This document shows, piece after piece, positions 1 to 8,838 of a DNA stretch of 64,000 nucleotides. Made by a program: the position numbers and the translations under genes. The notes under the pieces were generated by a model that saw only the letters and a program-made list of their open reading frames with translations, had not been told where the DNA came from and did no database searches. Origin of the DNA: Maribacter caenipelagi (GTDB taxonomy: Bacteria; Bacteroidota; Bacteroidia; Flavobacteriales; Flavobacteriaceae); contig NZ_SNZW01000016.1 in the NCBI RefSeq assembly GCF_004364175.1, positions 281,133 to 345,132 of the forward strand. Direction: 5' to 3'. Numbering within the stretch: the stretch's first letter is position 1; every line of letters starts with the position of its first letter.

Positions 1-499
1 CATGCGAGCTGTAGAAATTAAGGTTGTCAAAATTATTATCCTTATAAGAATTTATCAGTATATCCTTATTAATGTATCCGCTCAAAGCGATAATATTCTT
101 TACTTTATCAGGATACGATAATGCCACTGCATAACTAAGAATAGTACCTTGGCTAAAGCCTAAAAGGTTAACGTTATTTTCATCTAACCCATAAGTAGAA
201 CAGGCTTCATCTATGAAATTCTTGATTTTGTCGCGAGATTCAATGGCTTGATCATCATCGCTCCATTTTCCGTTTTCATCATCAAAATTAATGGCATACC
301 ATGCATAACCATAAGGCTGTAATATATAAGGAGCACGAACGGCAATTATGCATAGTTCTTCTGGTAATTCTGGTGCGAAAGAAAATAAATCTTCTTCATT
401 ACTACCGTAACCATGCAGCATAAAAAGTACAGGTGGTTTTTTATCGGTTAAGGTAGAAGGTCTAATAATGTGTTCTAAAGATAGGGGAGCTGTTGTCAT
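1..499 (-). CDS. Alpha/beta hydrolase (phospholipase/carboxylesterase family), 3' part outside window
   Basis: The reading frame opens with ATG at 497-499 and runs off the window start, so only about 166 N-terminal residues are visible. They contain the oxyanion-hole stretch FMLHGYGSNEEDL near residue 28 and the nucleophile elbow LLGFSQGT, the G-F-S-Q-G signature of the phospholipase/carboxylesterase family of serine hydrolases. No signal peptide is seen, so it is probably cytoplasmic. The substrate cannot be named; family members cleave short-chain carboxylic or phospholipid esters. The start lies 4 bp after the stop of the upstream membrane-protein gene, so it is probably the last gene of the operon that begins at 4037. 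The catalytic Asp and His lie at or beyond the window edge. Confidence 0.85.
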   Translation of the reverse strand, partial: MTTAPLSLEHIIRPSTLTDKKPPVLFMLHGYGSNEEDLFSFAPELPEELCIIAVRAPYILQPYGYAWYAINFDDENGKWSDDDQAIESRDKIKNFIDEACSTYGLDENNVNLLGFSQGTILSYAVALSYPDKVKNIIALSGYINKDILINSYKDNNFDNLNFYSSH

Positions 500-503
500 T
501 ATA

Positions 504-833
504 TTATTTTATGAAAGTAAACCATTTTTGAAAATACGGACCTACAATAGGTACAATTTGTTCTTTGTTACTCAATGCACCAATAAAGCCATATACCCAA
601 AGTACAATGTAACAAAGGTATAAACCGTAAAGTCCATATTGATTGAACCATACGCTTGAAAATAGGGCGAAACCATGAAACATTAAATGCAGACCGAAGG
701 CTTGGCGTGTATGTATTCTTGCAAAACGATATTGTGGCTCGTTATTCATTGAAAGTGCAATAATTGCACCTAAAATGGTTAAATAAGAGATGATTGCTAT
801 GTTTTTTCCAGGTATTTCGGGAGATTTCTCCAT
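504..833 (-). CDS. Small conserved membrane protein (DUF4870/Tic20-like)
   Basis: This 109-residue protein has about three hydrophobic segments and an N-terminal PGKNIAIISYLTILG stretch. That stretch and the HTRQAFGLH motif resemble the DUF4870/Tic20-like small membrane proteins common in Bacteroidota. The function is unknown. It begins one base before the stop of the upstream dihydroorotase-like gene and ends 4 bp before the hydrolase start, so all three are probably cotranscribed. The family name is from memory of the pattern and is moderately certain; the membrane location is clear from the sequence. Confidence 0.7.
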   Translation of the reverse strand: MEKSPEIPGKNIAIISYLTILGAIIALSMNNEPQYRFARIHTRQAFGLHLMFHGFALFSSVWFNQYGLYGLYLCYIVLWVYGFIGALSNKEQIVPIVGPYFQKWFTFIK

Positions 834-834
834 G

Positions 835-2094
835 TTATTTATTTAATACTAATTGGTTATTTGCAATTGTTCCAACTACTTTTCCTTTCATTGGTTTGCC
901 GATTGCGATGGAGTTTTTACTGGAGCTAAGAATTTGATCTTCTGAAAATTCATAAACGTCATCTGTAGTAAAAAGAGAAAGGTTTGCTGGTTGCCCAACT
1001 TTTAATTCTGGCTCTTTCATTCCGAAAACTGATCTTCCTTTCGTAAGCAGTTCAATGGTATCTTCAACATCTAATAGTTCGTTCAGCATACCAAAGGTGC
1101 TTTCTAGACCAATCGTACCAAAATCTGCATTATCGAACTCTACATGCTTCAATTCTACATTCAATGGTGTGTGATCAGATGTTACAAAATCTATAGTTCC
1201 GTTTTTTACACCTTTTTGTAGTGCCTTCATATCTGTTGCTGTTCTCAGTGGCGGCATTACTTTATATTGTGTGTCAAAATCTTCTAAGGTACTATCGGTA
1301 ATAACAAGGTTGTGAGCTGCTACACTACAATAAACTTGTAATCCTTTTTTCTTGGCATCGGATATTAGTTTTACAGAACTTGCCGTTGAAATGGTCGGTA
1401 TAAACAATTTTCCACCAGTGTATTCCAATATAAATAAATCTCTTGCTATCTGTAATTCTTCCGCCAAGGCAGGTATTCCTTTTAAACCTAATTTGGTACT
1501 CGTAATACCTTCATTAACGATGCCTTTACCAGATATGCTTTTATCCGAAGGAAAAGAAAATACTAATCCCTCAAAATTCTGGGCATATTGTAATGCTATT
1601 TTCAATAGGTTGGCATTTTGCATCGGGTGTTTGTAGTCATAAAAGCCTAATGCACCTGCATTCTTCATGTCAAAAAGCTCTGCGAGTACTTCGCCGTCCC
1701 CTTTTACAGTTAGGTTAGCTAAAGGATGCAAACCTGTCAATTGATTTTTGGCTGCATTTTTTAGATAGACAATATCAGAAGCCGAATCTGGTGTAGGGTA
1801 GCTGCTGGTATTTAAGATGACATCTGTAAATCCGCTTTTGGCAGCAGTTAACAATCCGTTTTCAATGGTTTCTCTCTCTTCATACCCAGGCTCACCAAAA
1901 CTAACTCCGCTATCGAACCATCCTACTGAAACATGTAAGTTTTTTATATCGATAACCTTTGTATTACCACTTGGCTCAATTTTGGTATCAATAGCATCTA
2001 TAACTCCGTTTTTAATAAGAATATCCCTCCTCTTTAAATGAAGACTCTTTGTATTCCCATTTACTATCGTAACTGATTTTAAAAGTATATTCAT
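835..2094 (-). CDS. Dihydroorotase homologue, probably non-catalytic
   Basis: The 419-residue protein has the amidohydrolase fold of multifunctional-complex-type dihydroorotases: an N-terminal beta sandwich, a GEPGYEERETIENG stretch where active enzymes read REPGxExKE, a STASSVKLI stretch, and TSDHTPL near residue 306. The metal ligands are mostly gone. The usual HxH before the REPG-like motif reads GVS, the HxST position reads TIST, and the HCED region is replaced; only the Asp of TSDHTP persists. Family knowledge says such a protein should not hold the binuclear zinc centre. It may instead be a structural partner, as inactive DHOase-like chains are for some aspartate transcarbamoylases; that role is inference. 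It follows the BatA-like gene by 26 bp. Confidence 0.8.
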   Translation of the reverse strand: MNILLKSVTIVNGNTKSLHLKRRDILIKNGVIDAIDTKIEPSGNTKVIDIKNLHVSVGWFDSGVSFGEPGYEERETIENGLLTAAKSGFTDVILNTSSYPTPDSASDIVYLKNAAKNQLTGLHPLANLTVKGDGEVLAELFDMKNAGALGFYDYKHPMQNANLLKIALQYAQNFEGLVFSFPSDKSISGKGIVNEGITSTKLGLKGIPALAEELQIARDLFILEYTGGKLFIPTISTASSVKLISDAKKKGLQVYCSVAAHNLVITDSTLEDFDTQYKVMPPLRTATDMKALQKGVKNGTIDFVTSDHTPLNVELKHVEFDNADFGTIGLESTFGMLNELLDVEDTIELLTKGRSVFGMKEPELKVGQPANLSLFTTDDVYEFSEDQILSSSKNSIAIGKPMKGKVVGTIANNQLVLNK

Positions 2095-2120
2095 AGGGTT
2101 ATGGCTGGTTCATTACTAGT

Positions 2121-4037
2121 TTATTTTAAGAATCTTTGAAGTAGCGTTTCTATTAAAACAAATGCCAACGCTAAAATAGCAAACCATTTCCAAAACTCGT
2201 TTATGGTATTGTTTTTTTGACTTTCTAAAAAGAAATTCGATAGTGATGTGTCGCTGTTGTTTTCTGGTAATGGAGTGTAAATTAATGCACTCTCTTCTCT
2301 GTTATTATTAAAACTGATGTGTCTGATGTTTTTCTCATTATGCATAATTTTATAGATGCCGGCTTCTTTCGGGTTCTCTATAAAATTGATCTGTACTTTT
2401 TTGGGCAATACCCGCTGTTGCGGTATAAACTCATTGGTTTCGTTGGCGATTTTAATAATATCATCTTGTTGTAATGTGATCGGTAATTCTATTTCTACGT
2501 CCGAGCCTATAGTTGCATACAGCGGCGGAAGCTTTAAGCTGTTCATGCCCATATTGTAAAAGGCGGGTACTATTAACGGTGAATTTTGAAAATTTGAATT
2601 ATCGCTACTGATAGCGGCAGTAAAAAAATATCCATTCTTATTTCCCACTAAAAAAGGCTCTTTATTCTGAAAAGAAAGTGCTGTTGGTGCTTTGGAGTTT
2701 ATTTTGAAATATTTTTTTACGGTCGGAAATTGAAAATCGCTAACCTTCTTATCAAACACATTTACAAATAACGGATGTACTGTTTGTACCCCGGAAATTG
2801 CAATCTCTTGAGTTACCCCGTTTGAGAATTTGCTATTGAAATATGCGGATGCTAATTCGTTATAAGAAATTATGTCGCCATCAACTGACGGAATCAAAAC
2901 AAAACTACCGCCATTGGTACTTAGAGATTTAAGAGCTGTTATAAGTGAGCTAGGTATTTTTTGTACCTCGTTCAGTATCACTAGATCTTGATTCTCAATA
3001 GTGCTATAGTTTAATCTTTCTAAAGTACTTACGGTAAAGTCAAAATCATCTTCGGTATAAATACGAGATAAAAAGTTTGCCGATGTATCACCGATCCCTA
3101 ATACTTTAATTTTTGATTTCTTATCAATATTAAAGAAGAATTGGTTGTCATAATCCAATCCGGTATCTGAAATGGTGATTTTCCCTAAAATAACATCGTT
3201 TGCGTTGATGGTAAACCGGACTTCAGCGGTACCACTAGTATCAAATTTTGCTGATGTTTTAGCGATTAATTTTTTATCGTTGAATAAAGAAACAGGTATA
3301 GTTTCATCTTTAGCATTTGTCGATAAAAGTGCTACCAATTCTATATTGTCATTAGTGCGATCGGCAATAAAGATAGAATCAATTGCCGTATTCGTAATTG
3401 TTTCGTTAAAAGGCTTTATGTACTGAATATTGATATTCTTTGTCGAATCAACCTCGCTAAGGTCTCCCATACGTTGCTGAAAATCAGAAATAACCACTAG
3501 GTTTTTTTGAGATGCAGCATTATCGCTGAAATAGGTGTTTCCTTTTAGAATAATTTCTGTAACGCCCAATTGTTCGGCAGCTACATTAAGGTTCAATAAC
3601 TCGTTTTGAATATCTTTTACTTCAACATCTTTATACACTTGCTTGTTCGTGAATAACGTAAACCGTTGATCGTTGGGTATGTGCTTTATGAAATCTTGTA
3701 TCGTATTTTTAAAGAGATTGCCGTTTTCAATTTGCCCGTTCATACTAAAAGAATCGTCTAAGTAGAAAACAGTTTCTTTTTCTTGAAGTGCAAGGTCATT
3801 GGCTATAAACGGCTGTGCAAATGCAAATACTAAAGCTGCTAACAAGCCCATTCTAGTAAAAAGTAATAACCATTTTTTTAATGTGCTGCTTTTTCTTGAT
3901 TCAGAAACTACTTGTTTTAAGAACTTTACATTGGTAAAGGGCGTTTTCTTAAATCGACGTAATTGAAAAAGGTGAATAATGACAGGAATAAGTAGTAGTA
4001 AAAGACCCCAAAGAAGTTCTGGATATTTAAATTGCAT
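2121..4037 (-). CDS. BatA-domain / von Willebrand A membrane protein
   Basis: The 638-residue protein starts with the aerotolerance-regulator (BatA) N-terminal module: a first membrane segment (ELLWGLLLLLIPVIIHLF), a basic LRRFKKTPFTNVKFL stretch and a second segment near residue 60-80. A vWA-like domain follows, with the MIDAS-type motif DDSFSMNG (DxSxS) near residue 95. A long extracytoplasmic beta-rich region leads to a final membrane helix (FWKWFAILALAFVLIETLL). Bacteroidota have many such proteins in and around Bat operons; their biochemical role is not settled. It is the first gene of the minus-strand operon that continues into the dihydroorotase-like gene. Confidence 0.85.
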   Translation of the reverse strand: MQFKYPELLWGLLLLLIPVIIHLFQLRRFKKTPFTNVKFLKQVVSESRKSSTLKKWLLLFTRMGLLAALVFAFAQPFIANDLALQEKETVFYLDDSFSMNGQIENGNLFKNTIQDFIKHIPNDQRFTLFTNKQVYKDVEVKDIQNELLNLNVAAEQLGVTEIILKGNTYFSDNAASQKNLVVISDFQQRMGDLSEVDSTKNINIQYIKPFNETITNTAIDSIFIADRTNDNIELVALLSTNAKDETIPVSLFNDKKLIAKTSAKFDTSGTAEVRFTINANDVILGKITISDTGLDYDNQFFFNIDKKSKIKVLGIGDTSANFLSRIYTEDDFDFTVSTLERLNYSTIENQDLVILNEVQKIPSSLITALKSLSTNGGSFVLIPSVDGDIISYNELASAYFNSKFSNGVTQEIAISGVQTVHPLFVNVFDKKVSDFQFPTVKKYFKINSKAPTALSFQNKEPFLVGNKNGYFFTAAISSDNSNFQNSPLIVPAFYNMGMNSLKLPPLYATIGSDVEIELPITLQQDDIIKIANETNEFIPQQRVLPKKVQINFIENPKEAGIYKIMHNEKNIRHISFNNNREESALIYTPLPENNSDTSLSNFFLESQKNNTINEFWKWFAILALAFVLIETLLQRFLK

Positions 4038-4119
4038 TCCTGATTTTGCTTATGCCAAAGATAATTATTTTGAAATTAGAAGCTTGTGAGAATATAACTA
4101 TTATTTTTATTAAGGTTCA

Positions 4120-5127
4120 TTAGCAAAAGAAGAAATAATCTACAGCTGGCTTTAAATTCAATTCCTTGAAAAAAGCGGTAATACTCATTTGGTCTCTTTC
4201 ATTGGCTACGGTTATAATACATCTTATGTTTTCTATATTTTGTAGTTCTGAGAAATGTTGAAGTCTTACACCATAAATATCTTTACCTATTTTCTTTTCG
4301 TTATCGCAAACCCAACTAAAGGGAATATTTTTCTCAACTAATGAGTTAGCAATAGTTTTCCCTTTTTTGCCAGCGCCCCAAACCACTAAGTCGTTACTTG
4401 GTTTGAACTCTAATTTTAAAAAGTAATGTAATTTTATATCTAAAAAATAATTTTGGGCATAGTGTTCGCTGGTTCGCGATGTTCTGTTATCGTAATCTCG
4501 CCAATAGTGCAGGGTAGTGGAGCAGGGTATACATGTTAATCCGAATTCATAGAAACGGAAAGCAAGGTCATAATCTTCAGGATATCGGTCTGGCATAAAC
4601 GCTCCGCATTTGTCGAAGTCACTTTTATGTACCATCCAACATGGCGATGGTATTACACACTCTTTATAAATCTCTTTAAAATTTTCTCCGGTAGCAGTCA
4701 ATTTGTTTAACCACTTCTCATAGCGCTCGTAGCCATCTTTTACTCCTGCTTTAGAAAAATATTTTACCTTTCCAACGGCAAGAGTTCCTTGACCTTCATT
4801 TACTAATGATTCGACCATTACTTTAATACGGTCTTTGGTCATATGGTCATCGGCATCCATACGAGAGATGAAGCCACCTGTACTATGTTGGCATGCTTTT
4901 CTAAGAGCAGTTATAATGCCTGATTTATCATTAGAGAAGATTTTAAATCGATGATCTTCAGTAGCAAATTGGTTTGCAATTTGTACGCTATTGTCACTAG
5001 AATTATCATTTACGGCAATTACTTCCCAATTTTTATAGGTCTGGTTTTGGATGGATTTTAGACATTCTTCAAAATAATCTTCGACATTCTTAAAAGGAAT
5101 CAATATGCTTACTAGCGAATTTACCAT
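4120..5127 (-). CDS. Family 2 glycosyltransferase with C-terminal nucleotide-binding-like region
   Basis: The 335-residue protein opens with the GT-A fold of GT2 enzymes: SILIPFKNVEDYFEECLKSI, VNDNSSDNS and the metal-binding MDADDH near residue 117. Sugar donor and acceptor cannot be read from sequence. The last ~90 residues form a second module starting DLVVWGAGKKGK, a Rossmann-like G-x-G-x-x-G turn followed by IRCIITVAN, as in some flavobacterial glycosyltransferases. No membrane helix is seen. It stands alone, 82 bp upstream of the BatA-like gene, and is transcribed away from the tRNA gene. Confidence 0.85.
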   Translation of the reverse strand: MVNSLVSILIPFKNVEDYFEECLKSIQNQTYKNWEVIAVNDNSSDNSVQIANQFATEDHRFKIFSNDKSGIITALRKACQHSTGGFISRMDADDHMTKDRIKVMVESLVNEGQGTLAVGKVKYFSKAGVKDGYERYEKWLNKLTATGENFKEIYKECVIPSPCWMVHKSDFDKCGAFMPDRYPEDYDLAFRFYEFGLTCIPCSTTLHYWRDYDNRTSRTSEHYAQNYFLDIKLHYFLKLEFKPSNDLVVWGAGKKGKTIANSLVEKNIPFSWVCDNEKKIGKDIYGVRLQHFSELQNIENIRCIITVANERDQMSITAFFKELNLKPAVDYFFFC

Positions 5128-5242
5128 TGCGGCAAGGTAATAAATAACTGAATTTCAACCTTTTCATTTCCTTTAAAAAGTATAGAAATACATAGGATGA
5201 AAAATAATTAAGAAAAGGCTTTAATAGATAAGAAAACCTTTC

Positions 5243-5250
5243 TATATTTG
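5243..5250 (+). promoter_or_regulatory. Bacteroidota -7 promoter element of tRNA-Ser
   Basis: TATATTTG matches the Bacteroidota -7 consensus TAnnTTTG and lies 36 nt before the first base of the tRNA. No clear TTG -33 element was found at the ideal spacing. Confidence 0.6.
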
Positions 5251-5286
5251 CACCCGCATTCAGGGAATACCTGATGAGGCACTCAG

Positions 5287-5370
5287 GAGAAATGGCAGAG
5301 TGGTCGAATGCGGCAGTCTTGAAAACTGTTGAGGGTCACACCTCCGGGGGTTCGAATCCCTCTTTCTCCG
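5287..5370 (+). tRNA. tRNA-Ser (anticodon UGA)
   Basis: Acceptor strands GGAGAAA (5287-5293) and TTTCTCC (5363-5369) pair perfectly, with G73 at 5370. The anticodon loop CTTGAAA gives UGA, decoding UCA. The class II long variable arm and the T-arm GGTTCGAATCCC are present. CCA is not encoded (GCA follows). The last 13 bases including the following C (5359-5371) recur at 32414-32426, so this gene is the integration target of the 27 kb island. Confidence 0.97.
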
Positions 5371-5371
5371 C
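5359..5371 (+). other. attL core (3' end of tRNA-Ser)
   Basis: CCTCTTTCTCCGC is identical to 32414-32426 in the same orientation. The identity is partly preserved further upstream: GGTTC of the T-loop is also present at the other end, and 19 of 23 bases match. The island begins just downstream. Confidence 0.9.
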
Positions 5372-5374
5372 AGA

Positions 5375-5406
5375 AAAGCCCCGTAAGCTAATGTTTACGG
5401 GGCTTT
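5375..5406 (+). terminator. Rho-independent terminator supplied by the island
   Basis: A perfect 12-bp stem (AAAGCCCCGTAA at 5375-5386 with TTACGGGGCTTT at 5395-5406) and an 8-nt loop is followed by GTTTTTT. It lies 4 bp after the tRNA but inside the island, so it probably replaces the original tRNA terminator, now at 32434-32464. Confidence 0.85.
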
Positions 5407-5413
5407 GTTTTTT

Positions 5414-5435
5414 AGGTGACAATTTAGGTGACAGT
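5414..5435. repeat. Island-end paired AGGTGACA repeat (left)
   Basis: Two AGGTGACA words lie 11 bp apart (starts 5414 and 5425). The whole 22-bp block recurs with one mismatch at 32274-32295 in the same orientation. The position near each att core suggests arm-type binding sites for the integrase; that role is inferred. Confidence 0.75.
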
Positions 5436-5455
5436 GTTGTTGTTTTGCTTAATCA

Positions 5456-8400
5456 TCAATTCTTTCTAAAAGATTTATTTTCTTGCCTTCTTCTTGCATC
5501 TTCATGTTTGTAATCAGCGGGGGTAGGTTTAAATTCTTTATCATCACGTTGTAAGCCGAAACCCTTGTATTGAAATGCTCTTAGTTTTTTAATATCTAAC
5601 TCATCAACCAAAAGAGTTGTGTTTAAACCTCCTTTAATTCTTAAGCTATCTCTACTTTCGGTTTTTTTGGGTCTAGTAACTCTTGAGTCGCCATAATCAC
5701 TTGTATTAACCTGTATAAAATAACAATGTAAATCTCTACTTGTAGTTTCCGTAATATTAGAGTAGAAATTAACATCCTTGTTCCATTCCGATGCTATTAA
5801 AAAATCTATTTTCGAACGAAATATAGATCGGTGTATGATATCAGCTAATTCAAAACAGTAGTAGTTGGTGAAATACAAACCTTTCCATCTTAATAAATGA
5901 TATCGAAAAGGGGCTGGCTTAGGAATAACTCTTCTATACTCATTAATCCAAAACTCTTCTGAGGGTGCGTAGTGATTTTTTAATCTTAGAATTGGTACTG
6001 TATCTTTAATTCCTCTTATCTCACAAGGAAGTAACGTTAATATGAAATTAAATACAACATTATTATGAGTCCAGTGTTCAATACCAGAAACAATAGCCCT
6101 TTGGTGATTCCAGGATTCTTCCATAACTGTTTTTACTAATCCATGCGGTAGTGATAATTCCGGTAATACAACCAAATCGCACTTTTCAGCTTCTGCTTCA
6201 TTTAAGATTTTTGCAAATTGCAAATACCTATTTGCTAGTTTTGGTTTACCAAGCATACTGGATTCATAGTTTGAGCTTTCAACTTTCATATTAGCTAAGC
6301 CAACTTTTAATTTTTCTAGCTTTTCATTTTGATTGACCGAAATTTCGTGACCCAATAACTTCCAATCTTTCTTGTTGTTTGTTTCTTCAGAAATGTGAAA
6401 TGCTTCTCCATAATTAAAAATTTCTTTTTTCAAACATTCTTTAAAAGAAATGTCTCCCAACTTGTACCAATAATTTATTTTGAAGTAAATTTCAAATGAT
6501 TCATCGAGATACTGGTTATTACCTTCATCTTCATTATATAAGGAATCATTATTAATTCTATTTTGAAAAGGAGTAACCTCTCTTGTATTATGAACTCTTT
6601 TTATACATTCCATCCAGGCCACTTCGCAGAATCTCACTCTTCGCGGAGAGTATTTAAGTAAAATTTCAGAAAAATCAATTTCATCCATATTTATTTTTGA
6701 AAAATTAGTTTCAAGAAGCGTGGTTTCTATATTAACTTTTGTGTAATTCAGTAAAGGAATGTTTACATAATTATGTCTTAACATGTTAGATAGGCGATAT
6801 TTTTGCCAATTACTAAAGATTTTTAGTGGTCTTGTGTTACTATGGTTGAAATCATGATAGAACCTCTTGAATACCTTTAATATTCTATCTTCTACTGGTT
6901 TGTAGAATGTAGGATTTAATGCAATAGCCATTTCCATTGCAATCGAATAATGTTCCAATAAATCTACAGCTATTCTAGTATAGTTTAAATTATATCGTTT
7001 AAACCTTGTTCCCATAGGTAAATTGAAAATTTGCTCAAAAGTATTAACTGAGAATTCAATAAACTCTTCCTTATTATCATTAACTACAAAGTATGTTAGT
7101 AGCCTTTCCCATTGTCTAAAATGTTCTAAATTAGTTGTGCCTTTGAAAAATTTCAATATTTTTTTAACATCTTTTTTATTATCTGTTTTACCGTTTCTTA
7201 AGCTGTAAAAAATTTTTTTCGATAAATGAGAAGCAATACCATACCTATTTTCTTTATAATCCTTTAGAGTTTTTACTTTGTGTAGTGAATCGTCAAAGAC
7301 TAGTTCATAAGCTTCGTCATCAAAACCATTTTCAGCTAGTTTTTCATCAGGTAAAAATCTGAATTCACTAGATCTCTTTTCTATTTCATTTTTAAATTTT
7401 TCTAAAAGTGCTAATGAAGAGTTATGGTCAAAAAAGTACACCAAAGTCTTAGAAGGTTGTATGTAAAGGTTTTTGTAACATTGTATTTTAAATATTTTAT
7501 TGCCAATAGTTTTATCTATTCTTAATAATTCTTTTGGGGTATTTTCTAAAGTTATTACTGGGTGTAATGTTTTTATTATATGTTTTTCCTCTATAGTTAA
7601 ATTTTCAAAATATGAATCGGGAAATTTTTCATCAAAACCAATTTCAGCATTTTTGCAATTATCTTCAGAATCGAATTTGGGGTCTGGATTAGCAGTAATA
7701 ATAAAAATATCATCTACATATCTACTATAGTAGATAGGTCTTATGTTCTGATGTACTCTTGAATCAAAATCTTTTAAATACCAATTAGCCAAAATATATG
7801 AAGATGCTAATCCTATAGGAAGAACAGTTTCATTATCCGCTACATCTTTTATAAAATCATTTGGATATTTGGTTTTCTTTAATTTTTCAGTGTAAACAGT
7901 ATGAATTTTTTTAAATACATCTGACAAAGTAGAGTAATCTTCAAGTTGTTTGTTTTCTAATCTTTTTTCTAAATCATTAAAATTAAAACGAATGGAATAA
8001 TAGTAATCTTTTATATCAATATTTAAAAAAAGTACATCTTGTTTATTTTCTAAATAACTCTTTGCTACGGAAATACCTTCATCCCTCCATTTTTGATATT
8101 GATTATAATATGGTTTAAAAAGACTAGAATCATCCGTAACTTTGTTCTCAGTACTATTTGCTTTCTTTTTATTTAAGATTAACCTATTGCCATAGCATTT
8201 TTCATGTAAGTCAGTTTCCAAATGATAGCCAAGTTTCATAATCCATAAAATAGAAACTATGTGAATTTCTACTGGTGCTTCGAAAAAAAAAGTTAGCTTA
8301 TCAAATTCGTAATTTTCCTCATCTTCAATTTCTCTAATATTTGTAAATACACTTTCAATCAGGTGCTCTTCATTTTTTCTTTTTTTATTATTGTAATCGT

Positions 8401-8713
8401 TATATGATTTTACTTTTTTCGGTAGTATTCTATAATCTATTTTATTGTATAAATTCTTCCAATATTCTATAAAATTCTCTTGGACATTTGAAGTTAGGGC
8501 TTGATGTAAATTATCTAACTTTTCTTGAAAATCTATCAATTCATAATTTAAAGCACCTGAAGCCCGTAGTCCGAGTTCTATACCTGTTTCAAATGATGCA
8601 ATTCTTGATTTAAGATATAAATCATGTGTGTCGTAATAAGCCATAGATTTTAATTTTCTATATGCTGTTTCTATATCGTTAATAGTTAAATCATTTTCTA
8701 ATATATTTATCAT
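5456..8713 (-). CDS. Reverse transcriptase-nitrilase fusion, DRT class 1 (UG1-like) antiphage protein
   Basis: The 1085-residue protein carries an RT domain with motif A FLNIDIKDYYYSI (Asp near 231), a PIGLASS motif 4-like stretch near 300, and the catalytic RYVDDIF motif near 330. A helical middle region follows. The last ~280 residues are a carbon-nitrogen hydrolase domain: Glu in VVLPELSLP near 851, a Lys in RVIPKPAP near 932, and Cys in NYYCFELAD near 953. This RT plus C-terminal nitrilase order is the known architecture of class 1 defence-associated RTs (Gao et al. 2020; UG1 group). All catalytic residues of both domains appear intact. It is the last island gene before attL, 125 bp after an unknown coiled-coil gene. 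No partner ncRNA is evident. Confidence 0.9.
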   Translation of the reverse strand: MINILENDLTINDIETAYRKLKSMAYYDTHDLYLKSRIASFETGIELGLRASGALNYELIDFQEKLDNLHQALTSNVQENFIEYWKNLYNKIDYRILPKKVKSYNDYNNKKRKNEEHLIESVFTNIREIEDEENYEFDKLTFFFEAPVEIHIVSILWIMKLGYHLETDLHEKCYGNRLILNKKKANSTENKVTDDSSLFKPYYNQYQKWRDEGISVAKSYLENKQDVLFLNIDIKDYYYSIRFNFNDLEKRLENKQLEDYSTLSDVFKKIHTVYTEKLKKTKYPNDFIKDVADNETVLPIGLASSYILANWYLKDFDSRVHQNIRPIYYSRYVDDIFIITANPDPKFDSEDNCKNAEIGFDEKFPDSYFENLTIEEKHIIKTLHPVITLENTPKELLRIDKTIGNKIFKIQCYKNLYIQPSKTLVYFFDHNSSLALLEKFKNEIEKRSSEFRFLPDEKLAENGFDDEAYELVFDDSLHKVKTLKDYKENRYGIASHLSKKIFYSLRNGKTDNKKDVKKILKFFKGTTNLEHFRQWERLLTYFVVNDNKEEFIEFSVNTFEQIFNLPMGTRFKRYNLNYTRIAVDLLEHYSIAMEMAIALNPTFYKPVEDRILKVFKRFYHDFNHSNTRPLKIFSNWQKYRLSNMLRHNYVNIPLLNYTKVNIETTLLETNFSKINMDEIDFSEILLKYSPRRVRFCEVAWMECIKRVHNTREVTPFQNRINNDSLYNEDEGNNQYLDESFEIYFKINYWYKLGDISFKECLKKEIFNYGEAFHISEETNNKKDWKLLGHEISVNQNEKLEKLKVGLANMKVESSNYESSMLGKPKLANRYLQFAKILNEAEAEKCDLVVLPELSLPHGLVKTVMEESWNHQRAIVSGIEHWTHNNVVFNFILTLLPCEIRGIKDTVPILRLKNHYAPSEEFWINEYRRVIPKPAPFRYHLLRWKGLYFTNYYCFELADIIHRSIFRSKIDFLIASEWNKDVNFYSNITETTSRDLHCYFIQVNTSDYGDSRVTRPKKTESRDSLRIKGGLNTTLLVDELDIKKLRAFQYKGFGLQRDDKEFKPTPADYKHEDARRRQENKSFRKN

Positions 8714-8838
8714 TTGATGAGAATTTATTTACTCCGTTTAAAAGCTATTGACTCAATTTTTTTTTAAAAAGTTTTTATATTTTATTAAATATTTTTTGGC
8801 AATTAGTTTTTGGTAACTAAGCCTTTTTTGAAATTATT

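Noticed and set aside
1352-1636. Antisense frame inside the dihydroorotase-like gene
   Set aside because: The opposite strand carries an unambiguous protein family match over the whole length.
5274-5513. 79-codon plus-strand frame
   Set aside because: It is translated tRNA-Ser and terminator sequence; not a gene.
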